Of a DNA stretch of 38,152 bases, positions 7,337 to 15,217 are shown one piece after another. The notes under the pieces are model-generated. The model made no database searches, was not told the DNA's origin, and saw only the letters and a list, made by a program, of their open reading frames with translations. Origin of the DNA: Fontibacillus panacisegetis. GTDB lineage: Bacteria > Bacillota > Bacilli > Paenibacillales > Paenibacillaceae. A program made the position numbers and the translations under genes. The stretch lies in contig NZ_FNBG01000039.1 of NCBI RefSeq assembly GCF_900102215.1, positions 1 through 38,152 of the forward strand. The letters run 5' to 3'. Position 1 is the stretch's first letter; each line of letters opens with the position of its first letter.

Positions 7337-8956
7337 CTAAATAACTTGTTTTTCTCCAGCTGTCACCTCAAAAGGCAACCGATTCTGTGCTGGAGGAAAT
7401 GGACAATTAAAATGTGGAGAGAACGCGCATGGAGGCAAGAAACTGCGATTAAAATCAAGAGTTGCCCCGCCGTCCGTATCAGGAGTAACTACAAGCATAC
7501 GTCCCAGCCCGTAAGTGCTCTTTCCATTGCTCTGATCTCCAAAAATAACAATCAATGAACCAGAAGAAAGAAAGGGTGTGAAAGCAAAGATCTTGTCTTC
7601 TATAGTAAAGGAGATGTCGCCGGGTGACTGATGATATCGCAAATTACCTTCAGCATCATCTACATGAGCAAATGCCATCGTCCGATCGTTATCCCCTTTT
7701 ACGAACTTGCCTTTGATTACCCATTTACGATCATATGCAAAAGAATCAATTCCTTTAAAACTATGAATTGCATCAGCCTCAGCATCATAAATCGATAACA
7801 AATGATTGGAACCTGGTTGTGTCGTAGCGACAGCGGTCAACGTATCAGAAATACGTACTGTCGTCACATCAGCCTCTAAAGTAATCGTGCCTTCGATCAT
7901 TTGTCCATCAACGGTTAATTCATCACTTGCTGAAGCCGTCAAGGTAAGTCCAGGCTGATCCGCATCCAGCGGAGCCCATTGGCCAGGTATTCCCGTGACG
8001 CTCATCGGCTCAGAGATGGAATGCAGCGCAATCAATGCAAGATCGCCTTGAAATTCGGCAACCGATTGTTGACGCTCCTGTTTCCATGCTTCATGCTGAG
8101 GTACTCTGATCAAAAAATCTGTAAGCTCATCAATAAAATCCTGATGTTCTTCAATAAATGGCATATGTCCGCTCTCATGGAATACCACAAGCTTGGAGTT
8201 AGGAATTAGGCTGTGGATTTCCTCTGCTTGAGATAGCGGTGTTATCCAATCGTAATCAGCACCAACAATTAATGTTGGAACTTGAAGAGCTGGAAGCTGC
8301 GGCCGAACATCATAATGCGGCATAAAATGCTTGAACGTATAGTTAGCGACCTCTAATGAGCCAATTGGGCGGTTACCTGTCTCCCACATCAATTGTTCAT
8401 CATGGTTATGGAAATACAAATCATAACAAATGTCCCACCAACGGACTAAATGCTCATCATCCTGTATTCTTCCTTCAAATAATTCAGGTATTACTTTTAT
8501 CTGCTCCGGCGTACCAATACGCTCTGCAAATTTAAGCGCAGCCTGGTAAAACTCGTGGCTTGGAGCCGTACATACCAAAACAAGACGATCCAATGACTCA
8601 GGATATCTTGTAGCATATACCTGTGCCACCATCCCTCCAAAGGAGTGTCCCATTAAAATGATCTTATCGAAACCAAGATGCTGACGAAGCCCTTCAATAT
8701 CATCTGTTAGCTGTTCCAGGGTACATGTTGCCGGATCAACTCTCTCGGACTGTCCATTGCAACGCAAGTCCATGTAGACAATCTGCATGTGCTCGGAAAG
8801 TGGAGTAAGCCATGGCTTGAAATCCGCATGGTCACTTCCCGGTCCGCCATGAATTGCGAAGCACACAGGACGATGTCGCATATACGCTCCATCAGGTACA
8901 TAACCAGAGCCTTCAATATCAAAATAAATACGTACTCCATTTATAGAAGCAAACAT
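7337..8956 (-). CDS. alpha/beta-hydrolase (prolyl iminopeptidase-like) fused to a DUF1684 domain
   Basis: A 539-residue two-part protein. Residues ~1-285 are an S33-type alpha/beta-hydrolase: oxyanion motif HGGPGSDH (36-43), nucleophile elbow GHSFGG (Ser105), acid in VGADYDWITP (Asp234 or Asp236) and base in ESGHMPF (His264). Residues ~380-537 match the DUF1684 pattern: KGIDSF, WVIKGKF, and the C-terminal signature YGLGRMLVV ... LDFNRSF.PPCAF ... NCPFPPAQNRLPFEVTAGEK. DUF1684 proteins are normally stand-alone, so this fusion is unusual in my knowledge. No signal peptide: cytoplasmic. The RBS is weak. It lies 160 bases upstream of the peptide transporter on the same strand, which suggests hydrolysis of imported peptides, but esterase or other activity is equally possible. 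Confidence 0.85.
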   Translation of the reverse strand: MFASINGVRIYFDIEGSGYVPDGAYMRHRPVCFAIHGGPGSDHADFKPWLTPLSEHMQIVYMDLRCNGQSERVDPATCTLEQLTDDIEGLRQHLGFDKIILMGHSFGGMVAQVYATRYPESLDRLVLVCTAPSHEFYQAALKFAERIGTPEQIKVIPELFEGRIQDDEHLVRWWDICYDLYFHNHDEQLMWETGNRPIGSLEVANYTFKHFMPHYDVRPQLPALQVPTLIVGADYDWITPLSQAEEIHSLIPNSKLVVFHESGHMPFIEEHQDFIDELTDFLIRVPQHEAWKQERQQSVAEFQGDLALIALHSISEPMSVTGIPGQWAPLDADQPGLTLTASASDELTVDGQMIEGTITLEADVTTVRISDTLTAVATTQPGSNHLLSIYDAEADAIHSFKGIDSFAYDRKWVIKGKFVKGDNDRTMAFAHVDDAEGNLRYHQSPGDISFTIEDKIFAFTPFLSSGSLIVIFGDQSNGKSTYGLGRMLVVTPDTDGGATLDFNRSFLPPCAFSPHFNCPFPPAQNRLPFEVTAGEKQVI

Positions 8957-9148
8957 TATAATTTCACTCAGCTTTCTAAATATATATTGTATAAATCATG
9001 TGCTCTTCATTATATCATTAAAGATTAAGCATATTAATCATATAAGGTTAATAGAATGATAATTCTCACTATTATACTTTGTCAATTGTATGGTAAATTA
9101 TCCAACACGTCTTGGAGTTTAGAGCATAGTTCCTACACTAGCGTTGGC

Positions 9149-9240
9149 ATCAAACTGGAGCATGAGCGTCAATTGTGACGTAGAAATGGCGAGGGGATCA
9201 TCAAACTGGGGCATGAACGTCAATTGTGACGTAGAAATGG
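9149..9240. repeat. two direct copies of a 41-bp repeat with inner palindrome
   Basis: Copies at 9149-9189 and 9200-9240 (period 51 bp) differ at two positions. Each contains CGTCA-ATTG-TGACG, a 5-bp stem with a 4-base loop, flanked by ATCAAACTGG and TAGAAATGG. There is no coding frame worth calling and no cas gene nearby. It opens a repeat-rich 580-bp gap between the hydrolase and the exoA unit. Confidence 0.8.
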
Positions 9241-9327
9241 TCGGGAGACAAGCTAAAGCATCACTACCTGGAATGAAAATAGAACACTTTAAATTGTGAT
9301 CGAGCGAAATAGTGCAAATCGCATATA

Positions 9328-9525
9328 TTGGGGAAATAATTTCCTTTATTTCAAAAAAACGAAGTGATTTTGAGATAATAGAGGAAGTATTTTCCCCTAT
9401 TATTACCAAAACTGCTCCAAAATGTGAAAAATCTGCGGTTAGCACCAAAATAAAGGAAATAATTTCCTTTAAATTATGATCATGAGCGAATTTTTGATGG
9501 AATAGGGGAACTTTTTTCCTTTATT
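9328..9525. repeat. array of four GGAAATAATTTCC-type palindromes
   Basis: Imperfect palindromes built on AATAGGGGAAATAATTTCCTTTATT occur at 9328-9350, 9377-9402, 9448-9475 and 9501-9525. Their centres are about 50, 72 and 52 bp apart. Two copies of a TTTAAATTGTGATC...GAGCGAA segment (about 9288-9307 and 9467-9490) flank the first three. The interval is non-coding. The function is unknown; candidates are an intergenic repeat family, protein-binding sites, or transcript hairpins. Confidence 0.75.
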
Positions 9526-9537
9526 GCTGCCAAAGTG

Positions 9538-9660
9538 TCAAAATGCTGAGATAGGCTTAGTCACGATTACTTGTAGCATACTTTTATTTTCGTAATAAAG
9601 CGCAGTTTCTTTCAGATCCAAATCCGGCGCAATAACCAGACGAAGGTTTTCAGTGCTCAT
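9538..9660 (-). CDS. candidate small protein, 40 residues
   Basis: An ATG at 9660 overlapping the last 11 bases of exoA opens a 40-codon frame ending in TGA at 9538; the product begins MSTENLRLVIAPDLDL and ends VTKPISAF. The codons look protein-like (many GAA, CTG, ATC, GTT choices) and the overlap would allow translational coupling. No RBS is needed if coupled. I do not recognise a family. It might be a remnant of a longer gene interrupted by the repeat field beginning at about 9525, or chance. Confidence 0.45.
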   Translation of the reverse strand: MSTENLRLVIAPDLDLKETALYYENKSMLQVIVTKPISAF

Positions 9661-10441
9661 AAGGCTTTATTACACCGAAATTGCCAGGAATTTCTAATGT
9701 CACACTAACCGGGCAATGATCACTGCCCATGATATGACAATCAATTTCTGCCTCCTGCAAGCTTGTTCCCAAACGTGACGATATCAGAAAATAATCGATC
9801 CTCCATCCGACATTGCGCTCTCTGATCTTTGGCATGTAGGACCACCAGCTGTACATATTCTCACGCTCAGGGTACAAATAACGAAATGTATCAATGAATC
9901 CGCTCCCGAGGAGAGTCGTCATTTTATCACGTTCCTCTGGTGTAAAGCCGGAATTTCCTACATTGGACTTAGGATTTTTCAGATCGATTTCTTGATGGGC
10001 TACATTAAGGTCCCCGCAAACGACAACTGGCTTAATACTGTCAAGCTGCCGAAGGTAGTTCCGAAAACGTTCCTCCCACTCCAAACGATACGGCAATCTG
10101 GACAAATCTCTTTTGGAATTCGGCGTATATACTGTAATCAAGTAGAACGAATCAAATTCAAGTGTAATTATCCGTCCCTCTGGCTCAAAATCCTCTTCAA
10201 TACCATATCGTACGGATAACGGCTTAATTCTCGTAAACATAGCGGTTCCGGAATATCCTTTTTTCTCGGCATAGTTCCAGTACTGCTCGTATTCCTCCCC
10301 AATCTCAAGAGCTATTTGTCCTTCCTGAAGCTTGGTCTCCTGAACGCAAAAAACATCTGCATCCACGGCTTTGAAGTAATCATAAAAGCCTTTATTTACA
10401 CACGCCCTTAGGCCGTTTACATTCCAAGATACTATTTTCAT
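9650..10441 (-). CDS. exoA: exodeoxyribonuclease III (AP endonuclease family 1)
   Basis: DNA-repair nuclease of the ExoA/Xth family acting at abasic sites and 3' blocks. Diagnostic motifs: MKIVSWNVNGLRA at the start, VQETKLQ (metal-binding Glu), TVYTPNSKRDLSRLPYRLEWE, the central GDLNVAHQEIDLKNPK, GWRIDYFL, and the C-terminal SDHCPVSVTLE. Length of 263 residues is normal (about 250-260). Two ATGs in tandem (10444 and 10441) follow the RBS AAGGGGAAGG; the second gives the conserved N-terminus. A 40-codon frame overlaps its 3' end. A monooxygenase gene lies 66 bases upstream on the same strand, possibly co-transcribed. Confidence 0.95.
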   Translation of the reverse strand: MKIVSWNVNGLRACVNKGFYDYFKAVDADVFCVQETKLQEGQIALEIGEEYEQYWNYAEKKGYSGTAMFTRIKPLSVRYGIEEDFEPEGRIITLEFDSFYLITVYTPNSKRDLSRLPYRLEWEERFRNYLRQLDSIKPVVVCGDLNVAHQEIDLKNPKSNVGNSGFTPEERDKMTTLLGSGFIDTFRYLYPERENMYSWWSYMPKIRERNVGWRIDYFLISSRLGTSLQEAEIDCHIMGSDHCPVSVTLEIPGNFGVIKPYEH

Positions 10442-10506
10442 CATTTACCTTCCCCTTATTACTAGACCATCTTACTCCTTCTACTATTATAGTATATTAT
10501 TCAGGT

Positions 10507-10839
10507 TTAGCGATACGCCCGCCCACGCTTCACAACTTCAGCATCATATAAGTTTACTGTCGTGCTAATGATGTACTCTGGCGGCTGTTGCCCGCTTTCT
10601 TTCGCTTTACGATGTCCTTCAAGATGTGCGTCACTCTTCTCCCAATTTTTCCATGCTTCAACTGACTCCCAACGAATAACGACTACAACTTCCTCTTGCT
10701 CCTTGCTTTTTCTGTTTACCATCACGCTAACATCTACGAGCCCTTCCATCTCATGCATAGGGCTATCAGCACTAAATCTTTCCACTACTTTATCGCTATT
10801 ACCTTTTTCTACAACAATTGCTCTTGTCATAACAAACAT
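10507..10839 (-). CDS. IsdG/HmoB-like antibiotic-biosynthesis-type monooxygenase (putative heme degrader)
   Basis: A 110-residue ferredoxin-like (ABM) protein similar in length and pattern to IsdG/IsdI/HmoA heme monooxygenases: MFVMTRAIVVEKGNSDKVVERF, EGLVDVSVMV, VVVVIRWESVEAWKNWEKSDAHLEGHR. Trp66 and His76 sit exactly where the catalytic Trp and axial His of the Isd enzymes lie. The third triad residue (Asn at position 6 in IsdI) is Arg here. A near-consensus Fur box at 10874-10892 overlaps the promoter region and supports an iron/heme role. Start ATG 10839 follows a perfect AGGAGG. It probably dimerises in the cytoplasm. Whether it still cleaves heme without the Asn is open. Confidence 0.8.
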   Translation of the reverse strand: MFVMTRAIVVEKGNSDKVVERFSADSPMHEMEGLVDVSVMVNRKSKEQEEVVVVIRWESVEAWKNWEKSDAHLEGHRKAKESGQQPPEYIISTTVNLYDAEVVKRGRAYR

Positions 10840-10873
10840 AGAATTCGCCTCCTAATATAATGAATATTAATAT

Positions 10874-10892
10874 GATAATGATTATCATTATT
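10874..10892. promoter_or_regulatory. Fur box upstream of the monooxygenase gene
   Basis: GATAATGATTATCATTATT matches the classical 19-bp Fur consensus GATAATGATAATCATTATC at 17 positions. It lies about 35-53 bases before the start of the IsdG-like gene (minus strand), where bound Fur would block transcription when iron is plentiful. The divergent arsR start is 160 bases away and less likely to be controlled. Confidence 0.85.
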
Positions 10893-10991
10893 GAATCGCT
10901 AAGTTCTATTGTATATATCTTGCCACATGAACGTCAACAATCCATCTAAACCCAGAATGTATATATGTTTCTATACAAATAAAATAACGTA

Positions 10992-11027
10992 TGCTATGAT
11001 ATCAAATATTCAAATATTCAGATATAT
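10992..11027 (+). promoter_or_regulatory. arsR promoter with overlapping operator-like repeats
   Basis: An extended -10 (TGCTATGAT, 10992-11000) with a weak -35 (TATACA, 10972-10977, 17-base spacer) is immediately followed by iterated CAAATATT units within ATATCAAATATTCAAATATT and a mirrored CAGATATAT (10999-11027). ArsR-family regulators usually bind such AT-rich imperfect palindromes at their own start site, so autorepression is inferred. Confidence 0.5.
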
Positions 11028-11054
11028 AAAATTACAAATATTAAGGAGTGCATA

Positions 11055-11384
11055 TTGGTGGACGCGAACTTGCAGCAGTTTAAAGCCGAATTTTTCAAAG
11101 CCCTTGCCCATCCCATGCGAATTCGTATCCTGGAGGTGTTAGCCGAAGGCGAACAGAATGTGAATGAGCTGCAGACCATTCTTGGTTCAGAGGGATCGGC
11201 GGTATCCCAGCAATTAGCCGTCCTTCGGGCAAAAAATCTGGTCAACAGTGTTAAAGACGGAACTACAGTAGTGTACTCATTACGAGATCCGCTACTGAAG
11301 GATTTACTCGCTGTAGCCCGGCAAATTTTTAACAATCACCTCATTGAATCTATTTCACTGCTCAAGGACATTCAGAAGCAATAA
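11055..11384 (+). CDS. ArsR/SmtB family transcriptional regulator
   Basis: A 109-residue winged-helix repressor: AEFFKALAHPMRIRILEVLAEGEQNVNELQ, then GSAVSQQLAVLRAKNLVNSVKDGTTVVYSL (recognition helix and wing), then a C-terminal dimer helix. There is no Cys in the protein, so the classical ELCVC metal site is absent and it is not a standard arsenic or cadmium sensor; the signal is unknown. Start is TTG at 11055 or GTG at 11058; AAGGAG at 11043-11048 fits both. The SulP transporter gene follows after 142 bases and an internal terminator, so ArsR probably controls it, with partial read-through. Confidence 0.88.
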   Translation: MVDANLQQFKAEFFKALAHPMRIRILEVLAEGEQNVNELQTILGSEGSAVSQQLAVLRAKNLVNSVKDGTTVVYSLRDPLLKDLLAVARQIFNNHLIESISLLKDIQKQ

Positions 11385-11442
11385 TAAGAATGTCTTGCAG
11401 GCAGTCATCTTTCCATATTAAGAGTAGCTCTACTAGAAAGTT

Positions 11443-11468
11443 TCCCCGCTTTATGCAGGGGGCTTTTT
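11443..11468 (+). terminator. terminator between arsR and sulP
   Basis: CCCCGC-TTTAT-GCAGGGGG followed by CTTTTTG. It lies between arsR and the transporter gene and could act as a full terminator or as an attenuator lowering transporter expression relative to the regulator. Confidence 0.6.
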
Positions 11469-11526
11469 GCGTTCAACCAAATGGTATTACATACAACAGA
11501 TCATTTAGAAAAGAAGGGTTATTGGA

Positions 11527-13302
11527 ATGAAGTGGACAGGAAGGTTCCAAGGTTATCATGCTGGTGCGTTTCGTAAAGATTTAATCTCGGGATGTATTGT
11601 GGGGATCGTAGCCATTCCCCTTGGTATGGCATTTGCCATCGCCTCTGGGGTCAAGCCGGAATACGGACTATATACAACGATTATCGCTGGTATTCTTATC
11701 TCATTATTGGGTGGTTCAAAATTTCAGATAGGCGGGCCAACCGGAGCCTTTATACCTATTTTACTTGCTATTGTAATGCAATATGGGTATGAGAATCTTC
11801 TGATCGCCGGATTTCTTGCCGGAATCATGCTGGTTCTGATGGGATTGTTCAAACTCGGCACACTCATAAAATTTATTCCCAAACCCGTAACCATCGGCTT
11901 TACTGCCGGAATTGCTATCACGATTTTTAGTGGGCAAATTGGCAATTACCTTGGACTGACCGGTGTACAGAGACATGAATATTTTTACGATAATATGAGA
12001 GAAATTGTCCTCAGGTTACCTACTCTGAACTTTTACAGCGTTATTACTGCTTGTATCTGTCTCGCAGCTCTTATACTGACACCTAAATATCTGCCTAAAG
12101 TGCCTGCTTCTCTTATTGGTATCATCTTGTCCACTCTGTTCGCTGCCTTATTGTTTCCTGATAAGGTAACAACTATTGGTTCGGCCTATGGAACGATTCC
12201 TGGTGGTTTACCGACCTTCCATCCGATATCACTTACATGGAACAACATCGCACCTATGTTGCAGCCGGCGCTTATTATTGCGCTTCTTGGCAGCATAGAG
12301 TCACTGCTCTCGGCCGTCGTTGCGGACAGTATGACCGAGACGAAGCACAACAGCAATCGGGAGTTGATTGGTCAAGGAATAGCCAATATCATCACACCTT
12401 TATTTGGAGGTATACCTGCTACCGGAGCCATTGCTCGTACAGCGACAAACATTAGGAATGGTGCTGTATCTCCCTTTTCCGGGATAATCCATGGTATAGT
12501 CGTACTGCTTGTTGTCGTATTGTTTGCCCCTTACGCTTCAGACATACCGCTTGCCAGCATGGCACCTATTTTGATGATGGTAGCTTGGAATATGAGCGAG
12601 CGCAAAGCCTTTGTCAAAATACTAAAAACGCGCACAAGTGATTCAATCATTCTGCTTGTCACTTTTCTATTAACGGTATTCTCTACATTAACCATTGCTG
12701 TTGAGGTCGGCTTGGGTCTGGCTATACTTTTATTCCTCAAGCGAATGAGTGAAATGCTTACCGTAAATAAAGTACTGCCTGATCATTCTTCGAGTAAACA
12801 AAAGGTGCATGCCCACATCGTTACAAAAGAACACGACTGCCCTCAAATCTCAATCTTTACTGTAGATGGACCACTGTTCTTCGGGGCTTCTCAGACCTTC
12901 GAAAACTCCTCATCTCTCATGAGAGATGGGCAGCATTTACAGGTCATCATTATTCGTATGGGCAACGTACCTTTCATGGATTTAACCGGAGAAGCGAATT
13001 TCGCAAACGTAGTGAAACGTCTACAACGGGCAGGCATTACTGTGTTCATTACCGGAATTCGGCTACAGCCACGAAGACTTCTAAGTAAAACTGGATGCCT
13101 TACAAGAATTGGGGAGGATCATGTCTTCGAGCATACGGGAGACGCTCTTGATCAAGCTCTTGGCATCATTCATTACGATAAGTGTCTCTCTTGCAGGCAC
13201 TTCGCATTTAGAGAATGCACAAAACTTAGCGGAGGGGAAATCACGCAACACAAACCTGCTTTGCAGGCCAATTCTTCAAGCACACTTCTAAGTAAGGCAT
13301 AA
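11527..13302 (+). CDS. SulP family inorganic anion transporter with STAS domain
   Basis: A 591-residue membrane transporter of the SLC26/SulP family (sulfate, bicarbonate, molybdate or organic anions). The N-terminal signature is present: VGIVAIPLGMAFAIASGVKPEYGLYT, then GGSKFQIGGPTGAFIPIL and the GIANIITPLFGGIPATGAIARTATN motif near residue 280-310; about ten to twelve helices run to residue ~410. The cytoplasmic STAS domain follows (about 430-545, with VIIIRMGNVPFMDLTGEANF). After STAS comes a short tail with C553-x2-C556-x7-C564, uncommon in the family and possibly metal- or redox-linked. RBS GAAGGG precedes ATG 11527. A strong terminator follows at 13308. Substrate cannot be read from the sequence. 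Confidence 0.93.
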   Translation: MKWTGRFQGYHAGAFRKDLISGCIVGIVAIPLGMAFAIASGVKPEYGLYTTIIAGILISLLGGSKFQIGGPTGAFIPILLAIVMQYGYENLLIAGFLAGIMLVLMGLFKLGTLIKFIPKPVTIGFTAGIAITIFSGQIGNYLGLTGVQRHEYFYDNMREIVLRLPTLNFYSVITACICLAALILTPKYLPKVPASLIGIILSTLFAALLFPDKVTTIGSAYGTIPGGLPTFHPISLTWNNIAPMLQPALIIALLGSIESLLSAVVADSMTETKHNSNRELIGQGIANIITPLFGGIPATGAIARTATNIRNGAVSPFSGIIHGIVVLLVVVLFAPYASDIPLASMAPILMMVAWNMSERKAFVKILKTRTSDSIILLVTFLLTVFSTLTIAVEVGLGLAILLFLKRMSEMLTVNKVLPDHSSSKQKVHAHIVTKEHDCPQISIFTVDGPLFFGASQTFENSSSLMRDGQHLQVIIIRMGNVPFMDLTGEANFANVVKRLQRAGITVFITGIRLQPRRLLSKTGCLTRIGEDHVFEHTGDALDQALGIIHYDKCLSCRHFAFRECTKLSGGEITQHKPALQANSSSTLLSKA

Positions 13303-13307
13303 AATAT

Positions 13308-13350
13308 AAGCCATTCTTGTTCAATTGATAATGACAAGAATGGCTTTTAA
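13308..13350 (+). terminator. terminator after sulP
   Basis: 13-bp perfect stem AAGCCATTCTTGT (13308-13320) / ACAAGAATGGCTT (13334-13346), followed by TTAATTTT. Confidence 0.85.
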
Positions 13351-13423
13351 TTTTGGGAATATTAGCTTATAATCCAGATAAGAATTTATTTCCAAATTAT
13401 AACTTTCAGGAGGGTCCCTCATA

Positions 13424-13963
13424 ATGATCGAATTCTTAAATGACCATATTAATCTAGTAAGCTTGCTGTGGCTCTTCCCTATAACGTTCATGTTTCATGA
13501 CTTTGAGGAAATCATTACGATAGAAAAATGGATTAAGCGCCACGGAGAACACGTAAAATCCTCAGTACCGCGTTTCGCGCAAAAGCTGTATAACTCCTCC
13601 TTTCGAATGAATACGCTCCATTTTGCCAAGGATGTACTCTGGGTTTACAGCTTGATCGTCACTGTTACCGTGCTTGCCGTGTTCTTTCAATTTTACCTGC
13701 CGTTTCTTGCAACACTTCACGTATATTTCTTTCATGTATTCACACATGCAGGTCAATCTATTTTTTTAAGAAAATATACACCCGGCGTCATCACCGCAGT
13801 CCTTCCTGTCTTGCCGTACTCACTATATGCTTATTACCGACTGTTCTCTGATGGTGTTGTTACCTCACAAGACCTGACGTGGAGTCTGATTCTTATGGTA
13901 ATCCTTCTTCCGGTCGCACTGACCTTATTAATTAAAGGTAGAAAGGGATATCTCACTTCTTAA
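13424..13963 (+). CDS. HXXEE domain-containing membrane protein
   Basis: A 179-residue integral membrane protein of the HXXEE family (function unknown). The namesake motif appears as HDFEE (residues 25-29) inside the first hydrophobic segment (LLWLFPITFMFHDFEE), with a second His-rich helix VYFFHVFTHAGQSIFL around residues 100-117. I see about four or five membrane segments, ending in LILMVILLPVALTLLIKG. The conserved His/Glu residues within membranes suggest metal binding or catalysis, but this is unproven. RBS CAGGAGGG precedes ATG 13424. Its 3' end overlaps the convergent phosphatase gene by 11 bases. Confidence 0.85.
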   Translation: MIEFLNDHINLVSLLWLFPITFMFHDFEEIITIEKWIKRHGEHVKSSVPRFAQKLYNSSFRMNTLHFAKDVLWVYSLIVTVTVLAVFFQFYLPFLATLHVYFFHVFTHAGQSIFLRKYTPGVITAVLPVLPYSLYAYYRLFSDGVVTSQDLTWSLILMVILLPVALTLLIKGRKGYLTS

Positions 13964-15191
13964 GGAGAAACTCATCCAACTTCTCGCCATCAACGTCGTA
14001 AGCCTCATAGACCAGCTTATTTCCATTTACGGTAATACCCGCAAACATTTGCTTATAATTTTGAAAATGAACCGCATGATAAAACTGGTCTTCCTTCTTG
14101 TCATTAAACTTTTGTCCCGCTGTATTCGTAGTTACATAGACCGTACCTTCACCATCATTAACAATCACTCCATCCCGTAGCGGGTATGATCTTGAATACT
14201 CATGATTATGGCCTTGAAGCACAAGATCAACACCATACTCATCAAATACCTTGACCCATTTTTCAACTTTATCATACGTATTCCCGCCGTAAGCAGGTCG
14301 ATGCATCGCAACAATTGTCCACTGCTGACTTGAGCTTTCCAGATCATTTTTTAGCCAACCTAATTGTCCCTTAATATTTGACTCCGTGTTAAGAAATACG
14401 AAATGAACATGACCATAATCAAATGAATAGTTAGTTCCAGAAATTGATTCCTCATCCCCATTGATCGGTAGATTAAAATGCCCTGCATAAACATCCGCAT
14501 TCTTATCCACTTCATCATGGTTTCCGGTGACGGGCATGAGCGGTATTTGTGCCAGACGCCCCTTTGCCTTGTTTACAAAGAAGCTCCAAGCCTCCTCATT
14601 CTCTGGTTCCTCAGTCAAATCCCCATTGTGTACGATAAACTTAGCCTCCGGGAAAATAGCAAAAGCCTGATCTAGTGTTTTTCCCCATAATCCAAAATCA
14701 GCCTCAGTCACCCCTTGTGAATCCGTCACATTGATGAAGGTGAAATGATCCTCGTTATCTTTTTCTGTAGTAAAAGTATAAGCTTCACTCCACTCTTCCT
14801 GCTTTCCGCTTCCCACCCTGTACACATAAGTAGATCCAGACTGTAATCCTGTTACTTCAGCTTTATGGACCGCTTTATTTTTTCCATCTGAATTCTTAAT
14901 CACGGACGAGGTTACCTGATAGGTTGTGATTAATGAGGATGGATCTTCAAGGACGTTTGCTTCTGTACCTTGAGCAATTTGTACAATGCCTTCAGCATCA
15001 GGATCATTCGTAAACCAGGTAAAAGCTCTGGAAGTTTGCCCATCACCTTTAAATGTAGTTATCAAATCATACGGATTTTCACCTCTATGATCGTTGACTC
15101 CGTGTTGTATCCACTGAAATACTATTACACCTGCTATTAAAAGAATACATATACCTGTAATCCACCACATATCAGACTTTAATCCTTTCAT
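13953..15191 (-). CDS. membrane-anchored purple-acid-phosphatase-like metallophosphoesterase
   Basis: A 412-residue surface phosphatase. One N-terminal helix (residues ~8-28) anchors or exports it. Residues ~45-142 form the FN3-like domain typical of purple acid phosphatases (AEVTGLQSGSTYVYRVGS). The calcineurin-like domain follows with DSQG (Asp157, first metal motif, in place of the usual DxH), HNGDLTE (Asp191), GNHDE (Asn224, His225), AMHRPAYGG (His297) and GHNHEYSRSYPL (His328, His330). It likely releases phosphate from extracellular esters. It diverges from the VTC polyphosphate cassette across a gap carrying PhoP-box-like repeats. RBS AGGAGGG precedes ATG 15191. Its end overlaps the convergent HXXEE gene by 11 bases. 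Confidence 0.9.
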   Translation of the reverse strand: MKGLKSDMWWITGICILLIAGVIVFQWIQHGVNDHRGENPYDLITTFKGDGQTSRAFTWFTNDPDAEGIVQIAQGTEANVLEDPSSLITTYQVTSSVIKNSDGKNKAVHKAEVTGLQSGSTYVYRVGSGKQEEWSEAYTFTTEKDNEDHFTFINVTDSQGVTEADFGLWGKTLDQAFAIFPEAKFIVHNGDLTEEPENEEAWSFFVNKAKGRLAQIPLMPVTGNHDEVDKNADVYAGHFNLPINGDEESISGTNYSFDYGHVHFVFLNTESNIKGQLGWLKNDLESSSQQWTIVAMHRPAYGGNTYDKVEKWVKVFDEYGVDLVLQGHNHEYSRSYPLRDGVIVNDGEGTVYVTTNTAGQKFNDKKEDQFYHAVHFQNYKQMFAGITVNGNKLVYEAYDVDGEKLDEFLLKK

Positions 15192-15217
15192 TGTTGCGCC
15201 CTCCTATTTCATCCATA

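Noticed and set aside
9119..9448. 109-codon minus-strand frame across the 9.1-9.5 kb gap
   Set aside because: It consists of the 41-bp direct repeats and palindromes read as protein (repeated STSQLT), with no RBS; non-coding repeat DNA.
9149..9525. CRISPR-like regularly spaced repeats
   Set aside because: Only two or four units, the repeats are palindromes of variable sequence, spacing alternates, and no cas gene is present in the window.
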